Source of the DNA: G963677915 sp963677915
GTDB taxonomy: Bacteria > Bacillota > Clostridia > Lachnospirales > Vallitaleaceae
Assembly (NCBI GenBank): GCA_963677915.2
Contig: CAXXGE010000035.1
Coordinates: forward strand, 25,570 to 89,569
Direction: 5' to 3'
DNA: 64,000 nt
Shown: positions 1-8,763 of the stretch, piece by piece
How the letters are laid out: every line of letters begins with the position of its first letter
How positions within the stretch are numbered: position 1 is the stretch's first letter
Notes under the pieces: generated by a model
Seen by the model: the letters and a program-made list of their open reading frames with translations, nothing else
Told to the model about the DNA's origin: nothing
The model's database searches: none
Program-made: the position numbers and the translations under genes

Positions 1-1139
1 AAATTGTAGTGGTGCATATAACGCTTGGAAGTAACCATGTCATCCAGTCCGTCGATTCTCTGCACTTCACTAAGCGCACCCAGCGTCGTCAGGGTAAGCA
101 CCTGTGTCTCACCGCGTGTGAACAGACCCGAACCGTGGGTTCTTGGAATGATATCGACTTCCGCAGAAAGCTTTCTTATTTCGTCAAGGGCACGGCCATC
201 CGGACGTTTGTGGTCCTTCAGTATCATGCGGCGGACGGTTTTCTTCTGGTAGTTGTAGACTGCTTCTTCAAGAAGTTCCAGCCACGCCTCGTTGTCGGCC
301 CATGCTTCTTCAAGTTCTTCCTTGACTTTGGAAATCCTTTCGAAACGTACTGCCTTTTCATCCGAGAACACTGCTTCTTCCATGCGCTTGTCTCCGATGA
401 TTTCTTTCATTGAAGCAAACACTTCTGCAGGAATGCTCACATCTTCGTATGACTGTTTTGGCTTTCCTTCTTTTTCAACAATTGTATTGATGAATTTGAT
501 CAGCTCAACATTCATCTCATGGCCTTTGAAAATACCCTGGATCATAACATCTTCAGGCACTTCATTGGCTTCAGCCTCGATCATGGTGATTTTCTCTTCA
601 GTGGAAACCACTGTGACGTACATCTCAGAACGCTCACGCTGGGATACTGTCGGATTGAATACATATTCGCCGTCGACAAGTCCGACAATGGTAGCGCCTG
701 TAGGTCCCATGAATGGGATATCCGAGATGGAAAGTGCGATGGACGTACCAATCATAGCCGTCACTTCCGGCTGGTTGTCCTGCTCGACACTGAGCACAGT
801 GTTCACGATGCCGCAGTCATTCCTGTAGTCTTTTGGGAACAAAGGCCTGATCGGGCGGTCGATGACGCGCGAAGTAAGGATGGAGTTCTCTGAAGGTCTT
901 CCCTCACGTTTGATGAAACCTCCTGGGATTTTACCGATCGCGTAGGTTTTCTCTTCGTAGTCAACACTGAGAGGAAAAAAGTCGATACCTGGACGTGGCT
1001 TCTCTGAAGCGGTTGCAGTTGAAAGCACAACTGTATCACCGTAGCTTACGAGTGCAGCACCATTGGCAAGACCGGCCATTTTGCCGATTTCCACTTTAAG
1101 TGTGCGGCCGAATAGGTCAGTTGAATAGATTCTAGACAT
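1..1139 (-). CDS. pnp: polyribonucleotide nucleotidyltransferase, N-terminal part
   Basis: PNPase degrades RNA phosphorolytically from the 3' end and is a core RNA-turnover enzyme. The first 379 or so residues lie in the window and the gene runs off its left edge. The protein begins MSRIYSTDLFGRTLKVEIG and contains the first RNase PH core with the typical stretches GDTVVLSTATASEKPRPGID and RVIDRPIRPLF, followed by the all-alpha linker and the beginning of the second core (KRYMHHYN). The start ATG is preceded by AGGAG at good spacing. It lies downstream of rpsO in the same direction, the classical rpsO-pnp pair. The KH and S1 domains would be outside the window. Confidence 0.96.
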   Translation of the reverse strand, partial: MSRIYSTDLFGRTLKVEIGKMAGLANGAALVSYGDTVVLSTATASEKPRPGIDFFPLSVDYEEKTYAIGKIPGGFIKREGRPSENSILTSRVIDRPIRPLFPKDYRNDCGIVNTVLSVEQDNQPEVTAMIGTSIALSISDIPFMGPTGATIVGLVDGEYVFNPTVSQRERSEMYVTVVSTEEKITMIEAEANEVPEDVMIQGIFKGHEMNVELIKFINTIVEKEGKPKQSYEDVSIPAEVFASMKEIIGDKRMEEAVFSDEKAVRFERISKVKEELEEAWADNEAWLELLEEAVYNYQKKTVRRMILKDHKRPDGRALDEIRKLSAEVDIIPRTHGSGLFTRGETQVLTLTTLGALSEVQRIDGLDDMVTSKRYMHHYN

Positions 1140-1157
1140 AAATGTCTCCTTTCCTGT

Positions 1158-1245
1158 CCACCTTGGCGCCTTTAGCCTTTAGTCCAAAGGCTCAACACAC
1201 GGGTTGAGCCCTTGGACTAGAGACAAAAGGAATCCTGCCAGGTGG
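1158..1245 (-). promoter_or_regulatory. pnp 5' leader with long stem-loop
   Basis: The leader just upstream of pnp carries a strong hairpin. Positions 1180-1196 pair with 1203-1219 with a single mismatch (1188/1211) around a six-base loop. An outer stem, 1158-1167 with 1237-1245, encloses it. No T-run follows, so it is not a terminator. In enterobacteria the pnp leader hairpin is cut by RNase III and PNPase then represses its own translation; a similar role here is inference. Confidence 0.55.
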
Positions 1246-1268
1246 CAATTAAAATAAATGTTTGATAA

Positions 1269-1302
1269 CAAATGAAGTTACCTGTGATGGTAACTTCATT
1301 TG
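1269..1302 (-). terminator. intercistronic stem-loop after rpsO
   Basis: A perfect 14-bp inverted repeat (1269-1282 with 1289-1302, six-base loop) follows the rpsO stop. The tail on the minus strand is AT-rich but has no clean T-run, so it is a partial terminator or an mRNA-processing or stability element between rpsO and pnp. Confidence 0.5.
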
Positions 1303-1324
1303 CTGACGGATTCGAAATCCGATG

Positions 1325-1588
1325 TTATCTTCTTAGTCCAAGTTCTGCGATCAGGCTACGATATGACTCGATATCCTTTTCACTGAGATACTTAAGCAGA
1401 CCTCTTCTTTGACCAACCATTTTCAGAAGCCCTCTTCTTGAGTGGTGGTCTTTCTTGTGCATCTTCAGATGCTCAGTCAGGTGGTTGATTCTCCAAGTAA
1501 GGAGTGCAATCTGTACCTCCGGTGACCCTGTGTCCTGTTCATTTCTGCCGAATTTGGCAATAATGTCGATTTTTGTTTGCTTATCCAT
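1325..1588 (-). CDS. rpsO: 30S ribosomal protein S15
   Basis: The 87-residue protein has the usual length of S15, which binds the 16S rRNA central domain early in 30S assembly. It shows the family core EVQIALLTWRINHLTEHLK, then HHSRRGLLKMVGQRRGLLKYL. The ATG at 1588 is preceded by AGGAGG and matches family N-termini (MDKQTKIDIIAKFGRN); a longer in-frame extension upstream has no ribosome site and is not real. A candidate promoter at 1683-1711 and a structured leader precede it. In many bacteria S15 represses its own mRNA through such a leader. Confidence 0.97.
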   Translation of the reverse strand: MDKQTKIDIIAKFGRNEQDTGSPEVQIALLTWRINHLTEHLKMHKKDHHSRRGLLKMVGQRRGLLKYLSEKDIESYRSLIAELGLRR

Positions 1589-1619
1589 GTTATTCCTCCT
1601 GTGTAAATATAGTAAGACC

Positions 1620-1666
1620 GCCTGATGCCAAGTTCTGGCTGGAGTGTCCAAGAGCTGAGCATCGGC
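1620..1666 (-). promoter_or_regulatory. structured rpsO leader
   Basis: Between the candidate rpsO promoter and its ribosome site, GCC-GATGC at 1620-1628 can pair with GCATC-GGC at 1659-1666 with one bulged base, closing a loop that contains further short pairings. This is a plausible S15 autoregulatory leader, but leaders of this kind differ between phyla and I cannot match it to a known class. Confidence 0.35.
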
Positions 1667-1682
1667 TAAACTTCCACTAGAT

Positions 1683-1711
1683 ATAGTATCATAATTGGCT
1701 GTCGGTAGCAA
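1683..1711 (-). promoter_or_regulatory. sigma-A-like promoter of rpsO
   Basis: On the minus strand TTGCTA (1706-1711) and TACTAT (1683-1688) are separated by exactly 17 bases. The site overlaps the end of ribF and lies about 95 bases upstream of the rpsO start, so rpsO can be transcribed independently of the upstream operon. Confidence 0.5.
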
Positions 1712-2630
1712 GGGAAAAATAGGAATATAGGTTCTCCATATCCAGTTCTATCATGCGTTTGAGTTCATCCATGGATTCAAACTTCTTCTCTTTCCTCAAG
1801 AATTTCAAAAACTGGATTTCAATCAGCTCATCGTAGATCATTCTGTCAAAATCAAGAATATAGGATTCAACAATCTTCTCCCTACTTCCAACCGTAGGTT
1901 TGTACCCGACATTGGTGATTGAACGGTAGCTGATGCCATCAACGATTGTGTTGGAGGCATAGACCCCATTCGGCGGCAGAATCTTGCCCTGCGGTGTCGG
2001 GACGTTGGCAGTCGGAAAGCCGATTGTACGCCCAAGCGCCTGCCCGTGTTCAACCGTACCGTCGATGAAGAAGGGCCGACCGGCCAAAGCCATCGCCTTC
2101 TGCATGTTGCCTTCCCGAACTTCCTCGCGAAGCCAGGTGCTGCTCACTTCCCTGTCATCCATCTCGAGTTTCTTGATGGCAATGACATCAAAGCCATGTT
2201 GCTCTCCGAGTTCCTGCAGCAATTCAACATCTCCTGCGCGTCTGGTACCAAACCTGTAGTCCGTTCCAACGACAACCACTTTCGCATTCAGCTGACTGCA
2301 GATGATGTCTTCAACAAAATCATGGGCATCCATAGCCGCCGTTTCCATGTTGAAGGGAAACTCGATATAGTAATCAATGCCCAGTTCCTCTACGACCTTT
2401 ATCTTTTCAAGGGGCATATAAATCAGGTCAACCGGCAGCTTTTTCCCCAATACGTAAGATGGATGGGGTTCGAAAGTGAAAAAAGCGGTAGAAAGCCCCG
2501 TTTCCTTTTCGATACCAAGCGCCTTTTCTATCAGCAGCATATGCCCTTTATGAATGCCGTCGAAATTTCCAAGTACGACAACACTCTCAGGTATTTCAAA
2601 TTTCTTGGTTCTTATGACTTTTTTAATCAT
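1689..2630 (-). CDS. ribF: bifunctional riboflavin kinase / FAD synthetase
   Basis: RibF phosphorylates riboflavin to FMN and adenylates FMN to FAD in the cytoplasm. The 313-residue length is normal. The N-terminal nucleotidyltransferase domain has NFDGIHKGHMLLIEKA with the HxGH-type motif near residue 28. The C-terminal flavokinase domain begins around residue 185 with GRTIGFPTANV (the PTAN motif) and continues with NGVYAS and NVGYKPTVG. It sits directly downstream of truB (10-base gap), a common Firmicutes arrangement (infB-rbfA-truB-ribF-rpsO). Confidence 0.97.
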   Translation of the reverse strand: MIKKVIRTKKFEIPESVVVLGNFDGIHKGHMLLIEKALGIEKETGLSTAFFTFEPHPSYVLGKKLPVDLIYMPLEKIKVVEELGIDYYIEFPFNMETAAMDAHDFVEDIICSQLNAKVVVVGTDYRFGTRRAGDVELLQELGEQHGFDVIAIKKLEMDDREVSSTWLREEVREGNMQKAMALAGRPFFIDGTVEHGQALGRTIGFPTANVPTPQGKILPPNGVYASNTIVDGISYRSITNVGYKPTVGSREKIVESYILDFDRMIYDELIEIQFLKFLRKEKKFESMDELKRMIELDMENLYSYFSLATDSQL

Positions 2631-2640
2631 ATCGATACCT

Positions 2641-3540
2641 CTATATGAACAGTTTTACCGGTTTGAATCGGCTCTCTTCTGATTTGAAAACATACAAGCC
2701 GATATATCGTTCCTCGCCGTCATAAATATTGTATCTGACATTATCATCGAATGGCAACTTTTCTTCGACAGCCTCCGGCGGAAGCTTGTTACCATTTATA
2801 AGCGCCTTCCCGAACGCATCGATCACATGCAGTTTCAGAAAATCAGGGAACATGCTGTCGATAGGACGGATAGCCGCAGCCAGTCCCCCTGATTCTGACA
2901 GCGCCCGGACCTCGTCAAGTGTAAGGCTGTCATCCACTGAAAAAGGGCCTGATTGAGTTCGCTCCAGCTCTGTCATGTGTGCACCGCATCCCAATGCATT
3001 CCCAATATCATGGCACAGGGTCCTTATATAAGTGCCCTTCGAGCAGACAACCCTCATGCTTGCAATGTTCCCGTCAAGTGCCAGCTGGTCAATCACGTGG
3101 ACCATGACAGGTCTCGCCTTGCGTTCCACTGTTTTCCCCTGCCTTGCCAGTTCATACAGCCTTTTCCCATTGACCTTGACAGCTGAGAACATTGGCGGCA
3201 CCTGCATCAATTCCCCTGTAAAGCCTGCTGCAGCCGACACCAGGTCATCGAGTCCAATACCCGATGCATCTTTTGTCTGAACGACTTCACCGGTATGGTC
3301 CTGGGTATCCGTTTCGATTCCCAGACAAAATTTGGCCAGATAGGTTTTCTCTTTATCAACAAGGTATTCCGCTAGTTTCGTTGCCTTGCCCAGACAGACC
3401 GGCAGGACACCTGTCGCCTCAGGATCCAGGGTACCGGTATGTCCGATGCGCTTCATCTTCAGAATTCCTCTCAGGACTGCAACGACATCGTGGCTGGTAT
3501 ATCCTTTTTCCTTATATATGTTGATGATTCCATTATACAA
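2641..3540 (-). CDS. truB: tRNA pseudouridine-55 synthase
   Basis: TruB makes pseudouridine 55 in the T-loop of tRNAs. The catalytic aspartate is in HTGTLDPEATGVLP (Asp39 from the proposed start), followed by the TruB stretches YLAKFCLGIETDTQD and VCSKGTYIRTLCHDIG. The start chosen is TTG at 3540, giving MYNGIINIYKEKGYTSHDVV, which matches family N-termini. It overlaps the nrnA stop by eight bases, so translation is probably coupled. An in-frame extension of 15 residues upstream does not resemble the family. Length is 299 residues. Confidence 0.94.
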   Translation of the reverse strand: MYNGIINIYKEKGYTSHDVVAVLRGILKMKRIGHTGTLDPEATGVLPVCLGKATKLAEYLVDKEKTYLAKFCLGIETDTQDHTGEVVQTKDASGIGLDDLVSAAAGFTGELMQVPPMFSAVKVNGKRLYELARQGKTVERKARPVMVHVIDQLALDGNIASMRVVCSKGTYIRTLCHDIGNALGCGAHMTELERTQSGPFSVDDSLTLDEVRALSESGGLAAAIRPIDSMFPDFLKLHVIDAFGKALINGNKLPPEAVEEKLPFDDNVRYNIYDGEERYIGLYVFKSEESRFKPVKLFI

Positions 3541-4492
3541 ATTGCTTCCCCATCTCTTCAAGAATGGATGTCTTGACGGTGTCAAGGTCGCCTTCTACGG
3601 TGCAGCCTGCGGCCTTGATATGCCCTCCGCCGCCAAAAGCCATGGCTACCCTGCAGACATCGATTGAACCTTTTGACCGCATGCTCGCCTTGAAGACGCC
3701 TTTCTCCGTTTCATAAAGAAAAAGGCTTGCATCGCACTCTTTTATCTCGTTCATTTTCTGAACAATTCCCTCGCCATTGCCTTTGGTGATGCCGAGTTCG
3801 TCGCTGTCTTCGGCAGTAATGACCGTAATTGCCACTCTGCCGTCAATCGCGTTTTCAAGGCTGTTGAAAGCCCTGCCAAATGCTTGTGCGTCTTTGAAAC
3901 TCTTCGAGAAATACATGTTGTCGATCATCCAGGAGAATGGGATGCCATGTCCCATCAGCCGGCCTGCGATGGCCATCGTTTTTGCCGATGTATTGTCATG
4001 CTTGAAGCACCCCGTATCGTAGATGATACCTGTATAAAGCGCCTCGGCAACCTCTTTGTCAATCAGGTGGCTATGGCCGTCATCAATCATTTCATAGATG
4101 ATTTCGCTTGTCGAACTGGCATCCGCTGCTACATGCGAATAGTCGCCATAGCAGCTGTTGCTCGTGTGATGGTCGATGTTGACTGTAACAGCTGCAGTTT
4201 CGAAGCTTTCATTCATATGCCCCAGACGCTTCTCATCGCCGCTGTCGACGATGATCAGCAGTTCCGGCTTTGCAGGCACATCTTCCAACACGTATTTGTC
4301 AACAGGAAGATAACGCATGTTGTCCGGGATGTCCCTCAGGGTCACTTTGACCGGGACGCCAGCCTTTTCAAGCACCATGGCAAGACCAAGAGCAGCACCG
4401 ATGCAGTCGCCGTCCGGATAGACATGGCCTGTAATCCATATATCATGTTTACCTTCGCACAAAGCAAGGATATCAGACAGTTTCATCTTCAT
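3533..4492 (-). CDS. nrnA: DHH-family bifunctional oligoribonuclease / pAp phosphatase
   Basis: NrnA-type phosphoesterases degrade nanoRNA and dephosphorylate 3'-phosphoadenosine 5'-phosphate. The DHH domain carries GHVYPDGDCIGAALGLA, DSGDEKRLG and the name-giving NIDHHTSN; the DHHA1 domain ends with AFGGGGHIKAAG, all expected metal and substrate motifs. The start ATG at 4492 overlaps the end of rbfA; ATG 4486, two codons later, is equally possible. It lies between rbfA and truB as in many Firmicutes. About 319 residues. Confidence 0.92.
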   Translation of the reverse strand: MKMKLSDILALCEGKHDIWITGHVYPDGDCIGAALGLAMVLEKAGVPVKVTLRDIPDNMRYLPVDKYVLEDVPAKPELLIIVDSGDEKRLGHMNESFETAAVTVNIDHHTSNSCYGDYSHVAADASSTSEIIYEMIDDGHSHLIDKEVAEALYTGIIYDTGCFKHDNTSAKTMAIAGRLMGHGIPFSWMIDNMYFSKSFKDAQAFGRAFNSLENAIDGRVAITVITAEDSDELGITKGNGEGIVQKMNEIKECDASLFLYETEKGVFKASMRSKGSIDVCRVAMAFGGGGHIKAAGCTVEGDLDTVKTSILEEMGKQFV

Positions 4493-4880
4493 CCGCTTCT
4501 TCAATTCGATGCTTGGCAACCTCCTCATCGTGGGCTGCCACATCGTTGATCAACGTTGACAGGTGAACGCCATACTCTATGGAATGGTCCAGAACAAAAT
4601 GGAGTTCCGGCGTGTTTCTCAAGTTGCACGTTCTGGCAATCTCTTTTCTTATGAAGCCGGAGGAATGTTTAATTCCCTCCAGCGTATCGTTTTGTTTTTC
4701 TTCATCGCCGATGACACTGATATACACCTTGCAGAACTTCAAATCCGGTGTTGTGTCTACTTTGACGACAGAAGTCATTGAATCAACCCTTGGATCTTTG
4801 AGGCCGGAGCGAATGATATTGCTCAGCTCATGTTTAATCTCTTCGTTGATCCGAATGATTCTATGGCTGTTTTTTTTCAT
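4473..4880 (-). CDS. rbfA: 30S ribosome-binding factor A
   Basis: RbfA is a KH-fold assembly factor that binds the 16S rRNA 5' region during 30S maturation and cold adaptation. The 135-residue protein starts MKKNSHRIIRINEEIKHEL and contains LKDPRVD and DLKFCKVYISV typical of the family. ATG 4880 follows AGGTG at eight bases and is preferred over an upstream TTG two codons earlier. It is 15 bases downstream of infB. The acidic C-terminal tail (EEADEDETV) overlaps the start of nrnA. Confidence 0.95.
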   Translation of the reverse strand: MKKNSHRIIRINEEIKHELSNIIRSGLKDPRVDSMTSVVKVDTTPDLKFCKVYISVIGDEEKQNDTLEGIKHSSGFIRKEIARTCNLRNTPELHFVLDHSIEYGVHLSTLINDVAAHDEEVAKHRIEEADEDETV

Positions 4881-4895
4881 TGTCAATCACCTCTA

Positions 4896-7037
4896 TTATC
4901 TTGGTATCTCTTCCATGATGAAGGCTTCTACTATATCGCCTTCCTTGATGTCGTTGTATTTTTCCAGCATGATACCGCACTCGTAGCCTGCTCTTACTTC
5001 CTTGACGTCATCCTTGAAACGCTTCAGGGAAGCCAGGTCGCCTTCGAACAGGACGATGCCGTCTCTGACCAGTCGTACCTGTGAGCCTCTCTGGATATAG
5101 CCGTCCAGAACATAGGCACCACCGATGCTTCCTACGCCGGATACCTTGTAGATTTGACGTATTTCAACATGTCCGATTACTTTCTCCTTGTAGATCGGAT
5201 CCAGCATGCCTTTCATTGCAGCTTCGATATCTTCAATCGCATTGTAGATGACTCTGTAGAGACGGATGTCGATTTCCTCATCTTCCGCCTTTTGTTTCGC
5301 GGAGTTCTCCGGCCTTACGTTAAAGCCGATGATGATTGCGTTGGAAGCCGAAGCCAGCATGACATCGGACTCGTTGATGGCACCGACGGCCCCGTGAATG
5401 ATCTTGATGACGACCTCTTCATTGGACAGCTTGACAAGGCTTTGCTTGACCGCTTCCACAGACCCCTGTACATCGGCCTTGACAACCAGGTTGAGCTCTT
5501 TCATCTCACCGGCCTGGATCTGATGGAACAGATCATCCAGCGTGACTTTATGCTGTGTTACCTGAAGGAGTTTTTCCCTGTCAGTCGCCTTCACTTTTTC
5601 TGCGATATGACGCGCTTCTCTTTCATTTTTAGCTTCATAGATCGCATCACCTGCCACCGGCACTTCCGAGAGCCCCAGAATCTCTACCGGTGTGGATGGA
5701 CCGGCGCTTTTGACCCTATGGCCCTTGTCATCAATCATGGCACGGATTTTACCGAATGCCGTTCCGCACACAACCGGCGTGCCGACAGTAAGCGTTCCCT
5801 GCTGGACAAGTACGGTTGCTACAGGCCCTCTTCCTTTGTCAAGCTGTGCTTCGATGATCACACCTTTTGCGCTATTGTAAGGACTTGCCTTGTATTCTTC
5901 CATCTCAGCTACGAGAAGAATCATATCCAGCAGCTGGTCAAGATTTGTTTTCTCTATTGCAGACACGTTAACGCAAATAGTCTCTCCGCCCCATGCTTCT
6001 GCTAGCAAGCCGTGCTCTGCAAGCTCCTGGAGCACCCTGTCAGGATTTGCGCCCGGTTTGTCGATTTTGTTGACGGCAACAATGATTTGCACGCCTGCTG
6101 CCTTAGCATGGTTGATCGCCTCGACAGTCTGTGGCATAACGCCGTCGTCAGCTGCAACGACAAGGATTGCGATATCTGTTGCCATCGCACCTCTGAGCCT
6201 CATTGCTGTGAAGGCTTCGTGTCCAGGCGTATCCAGGAAAGTAATCTTGTTTCCATTCCAGTCGATGACGGATGCACCGATATGCTGTGTGATGCCGCCG
6301 TGCTCGCCGGCTGTTACATGGGATTGTCTGATTGCATCAAGGAGGGAAGTCTTACCATGGTCAACGTGGCCCATGACAACAACGACCGGCGAACGCGGTT
6401 CAAGCTCGCCTTCTTCCACTTCCGGCTCTTCGAAATATTCCTCAAGAAGGTCTTTCTCCTTCTCTTTCTCGACAAGTATGCCGAATTCTTCTGCCACTTC
6501 TGTTGCAAGCGCGTAATTGATTTCCTGATTGGCTGAAGCCATGATACCTCTCAGCATAAGCTTCTTGACAATCTCGGAAACCTGCACTTCCAGCTTGTCT
6601 GCCAGCACACTGACAAGCACGGAATCTCCTACTTGAATGATGCCTTCTTCTGCAGCCGTAAGTACTTTTTCCTTCACTTCGTAACGTTTTTTACCACGTT
6701 TTTCATACTTCTTGCCGTCAGCCCCAACTTCAATCTTGCTCTTTTTCTCTGGTTTCTGTTCCTGCGCTGGTTTTGGCTTGGCCTGAACCGCCTCTTTTTT
6801 CTTAACGACCTGACTCTTTATTTTTTCCGTTTTCGCTGGTTCTGCGACTTCTGTCGGATCTGCTTCCATGGCGTCGATTGTAAGATCGTAGTATTCCAGT
6901 ATCGTCTCCGTCTCTTCGTCGCTCAATGTACTCATATGATTTTTGACTTCAATTTCGAACTCTTCCAGCGTTTTAATCAAATCCTTGTTGCTGATGCCAA
7001 CATGCTTGGCAATGTCGTAAACTCTGTATTTTGACAT
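4896..7037 (-). CDS. infB: translation initiation factor IF-2
   Basis: IF-2 is the GTPase that delivers initiator fMet-tRNA and promotes subunit joining. At 713 residues it has a short N-terminal region: an IF2-N helix (MSKYRVYDIAKHVGISNKDL), a lysine and glutamate-rich linker (about 75-115), a second IF2-N domain, then the G domain with GHVDHGKTSLLDAIR (G1), DTPGHEAF (G3) and NKIDKPG (G4), and domains II, III and IV. The start has a strong GGAGGTG site. It follows ylxQ as part of the rimP-nusA-infB operon. Confidence 0.98.
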   Translation of the reverse strand: MSKYRVYDIAKHVGISNKDLIKTLEEFEIEVKNHMSTLSDEETETILEYYDLTIDAMEADPTEVAEPAKTEKIKSQVVKKKEAVQAKPKPAQEQKPEKKSKIEVGADGKKYEKRGKKRYEVKEKVLTAAEEGIIQVGDSVLVSVLADKLEVQVSEIVKKLMLRGIMASANQEINYALATEVAEEFGILVEKEKEKDLLEEYFEEPEVEEGELEPRSPVVVVMGHVDHGKTSLLDAIRQSHVTAGEHGGITQHIGASVIDWNGNKITFLDTPGHEAFTAMRLRGAMATDIAILVVAADDGVMPQTVEAINHAKAAGVQIIVAVNKIDKPGANPDRVLQELAEHGLLAEAWGGETICVNVSAIEKTNLDQLLDMILLVAEMEEYKASPYNSAKGVIIEAQLDKGRGPVATVLVQQGTLTVGTPVVCGTAFGKIRAMIDDKGHRVKSAGPSTPVEILGLSEVPVAGDAIYEAKNEREARHIAEKVKATDREKLLQVTQHKVTLDDLFHQIQAGEMKELNLVVKADVQGSVEAVKQSLVKLSNEEVVIKIIHGAVGAINESDVMLASASNAIIIGFNVRPENSAKQKAEDEEIDIRLYRVIYNAIEDIEAAMKGMLDPIYKEKVIGHVEIRQIYKVSGVGSIGGAYVLDGYIQRGSQVRLVRDGIVLFEGDLASLKRFKDDVKEVRAGYECGIMLEKYNDIKEGDIVEAFIMEEIPR

Positions 7038-7059
7038 TGTTGCACCTCCGTCTTTCGTA

Positions 7060-7359
7060 CTATTTCATTAGTTTCTCCAAGATGGATTTTGCAAAACTAT
7101 CGTCACATATTCCGATTGAGGCCCTGTATTCTTTTCCAATACAGCTCCCCAGGGCAATCTTGTCCTTGTACTCGACATAGGGTATGTTCCTGTAGTCGGT
7201 CATGTTTCTGAACTTCTTCTTGGTATTCTCGGAGGCATCCCCCGCGACGATAACAAGTTTGACAGTTCCTTGCTTCAATCCCGTTTCTACTGGAAATTCA
7301 CCGGAAACCAGTTTTCCGGCTTTCATACATAGGCCGATCATAGCTAATGCTTTATCCAA
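7060..7359 (-). CDS. ylxQ: YlxQ, L7Ae-family putative RNA-binding protein
   Basis: A 99-residue protein of the L7Ae/L30e fold, which binds kink-turn RNA; the Bacillus relative YlxQ lies in the same operon. It shows MIGLCMKAGKLVSGEF and VKLVIVAGDASENTKKKF, hallmarks of the fold. The start is taken as TTG at 7359 (MDKALAMIGLCMKAGKL), which aligns with relatives and overlaps the ylxR stop by eight bases. A longer reading into ylxR in another frame is rejected. Its exact RNA target is unknown. Confidence 0.87.
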   Translation of the reverse strand: MDKALAMIGLCMKAGKLVSGEFPVETGLKQGTVKLVIVAGDASENTKKKFRNMTDYRNIPYVEYKDKIALGSCIGKEYRASIGICDDSFAKSILEKLMK

Positions 7360-7621
7360 TTTCTTCCAGCTCCTTACGCAGCAGCTGCGCCACTTCTTCA
7401 GGAACAGACATTTTGAAAGATCTTTCCAATCCCTTGTTCCTGATGGCTTTATCAAGGCATTCCATATTTTTGCATATGTAGGCGCCCCGTCCGTTTTTCT
7501 TGCCTGTCGGATCGATGGAGAAGTTTCCATCCTGATCCTTCACGACACGGATCAATTCCTTTTTTTCCTTCATTTCCTGACAACCCAGACATTTTCTGAA
7601 CGGCGTTTTCTTTGCCATCAT
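7352..7621 (-). CDS. ylxR: YlxR family nucleic-acid-binding protein
   Basis: Small (89 residues) YlxR/DUF448 protein, always encoded between nusA and infB in Firmicutes. The signature is RKCLGCQEMKEKKELIRVV near the N-terminus and GRGAYICKNMECLDKA in the middle; in relatives the surface is basic and thought to bind RNA or act in gene regulation. The start is one of two adjacent ATG codons (7621 or 7618), immediately after the nusA stop, so coupling is likely. Confidence 0.93.
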   Translation of the reverse strand: MMAKKTPFRKCLGCQEMKEKKELIRVVKDQDGNFSIDPTGKKNGRGAYICKNMECLDKAIRNKGLERSFKMSVPEEVAQLLRKELEEIG

Positions 7622-8740
7622 CTATTCCTCTGATTCCGCGCTTTCATCGGCATCTTCAAAAAGAACTTCAGTTTCGACCGCGGGTTTCGGAGCTAGGAAA
7701 TCCGTTTCCTTGGCCTGTGTTTCGCTCTTGATATCGATTCTATAGCCTGTCAGTTTGGCTGCAAGACGCGCATTCTGTCCTTCCTTACCGATTGCCAGCG
7801 ACAGCTGATAATCCGGAACGACAACCCGTGCACTCTTTTCATCCTCATCCACGACAACCTTAACAACCTTGGATGGGCTGAGGGCCGCCGATATGAACGA
7901 TGCCGAATCTTCGTTCCAAGGTATGATATCGATTTTTTCACCTTTCAGCTCATGGACGATGATGCTTACCCTGGAACCGTTGTGACCGACGCAGGCACCT
8001 ACAGGATCCACATCTTCATTGTTCGAGAATACAGCCATCTTTGTTCTGGATCCGGCTTCACGTGATATGGACTTGATTTCTACAGTCCCGTCGTGTACTT
8101 CCGGCACTTCCTGTTCAAAAAGGCGCTTGATCAACTCAGGATGGGTTCTGGAAACGTAGATTTTTGGCCCTTTAGTAGAATCTTTAACTTCAACCACATA
8201 AACCTTAACACGTTCATTGGTAGCGTATGTTTCGCCAGGAACCTGCTCCTTCTCAGTCATCATCGCATCCACTTTTCCAAGGTTTACAACGACGTTGTTC
8301 TTGACATAACGCTGCACGATGCCTGTCACAACTTCCTTTTCCTTGGAGATGTACTGGCCGAAAAGCACTTCTCTTTCAGCTTCCCTTATTTTCTGCACGA
8401 CAACCTGCTTGGCTTTCTGGGCTGCTATTCTGCCGAAATTCTTTGGCTTGATCGGAATCTGGCAAATATCTCCCACTTTGTAAGTCGGGTCAATTTCCAG
8501 CGCTTTTTCCAACGTGATTTCAAGTTCGTCATCTTCTACTTCCACAACAATTTCTTTTTCAGCGTAAACGCTCATATCGCCGTTTTCCCTGTCGATATCG
8601 ACTTTGACATTCATGGAAGCGCCGTAATTGTTTTTACATGCGGTAATCAGCGAATTTTCTATAGCTTCGAGCAACACGTCTTTATCGATGCCCTTTTCCT
8701 TTTCGATCTGGTCCAATGCCTGAATAAATTCAGCATTCAT
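7622..8740 (-). CDS. nusA: transcription termination/antitermination factor NusA
   Basis: NusA binds RNA polymerase and nascent RNA and modulates pausing, termination and antitermination. The 372-residue length fits the Firmicutes form without the C-terminal acidic repeats. In order: the N-terminal polymerase-binding domain (MNAEFIQALDQIEKEKGI), the S1 domain around residues 130-200, KH1 with DPVGACVGHNGSRV, and KH2 with LAIGKEGQNARLAAKLTGY. The tail is acidic (ESAESEE). It is the second gene behind a promoter whose leader contains an attenuator-like hairpin, which may allow autoregulation. Confidence 0.98.
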   Translation of the reverse strand: MNAEFIQALDQIEKEKGIDKDVLLEAIENSLITACKNNYGASMNVKVDIDRENGDMSVYAEKEIVVEVEDDELEITLEKALEIDPTYKVGDICQIPIKPKNFGRIAAQKAKQVVVQKIREAEREVLFGQYISKEKEVVTGIVQRYVKNNVVVNLGKVDAMMTEKEQVPGETYATNERVKVYVVEVKDSTKGPKIYVSRTHPELIKRLFEQEVPEVHDGTVEIKSISREAGSRTKMAVFSNNEDVDPVGACVGHNGSRVSIIVHELKGEKIDIIPWNEDSASFISAALSPSKVVKVVVDEDEKSARVVVPDYQLSLAIGKEGQNARLAAKLTGYRIDIKSETQAKETDFLAPKPAVETEVLFEDADESAESEE

Positions 8741-8763
8741 TTCTCTTATCCTCCTAATCCAAT

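Noticed and set aside
5154..6005. Open frame of 283 codons on the plus strand opposite infB
   Set aside because: It is the antisense shadow of a highly conserved gene, has no ribosome site and no recognisable domain.
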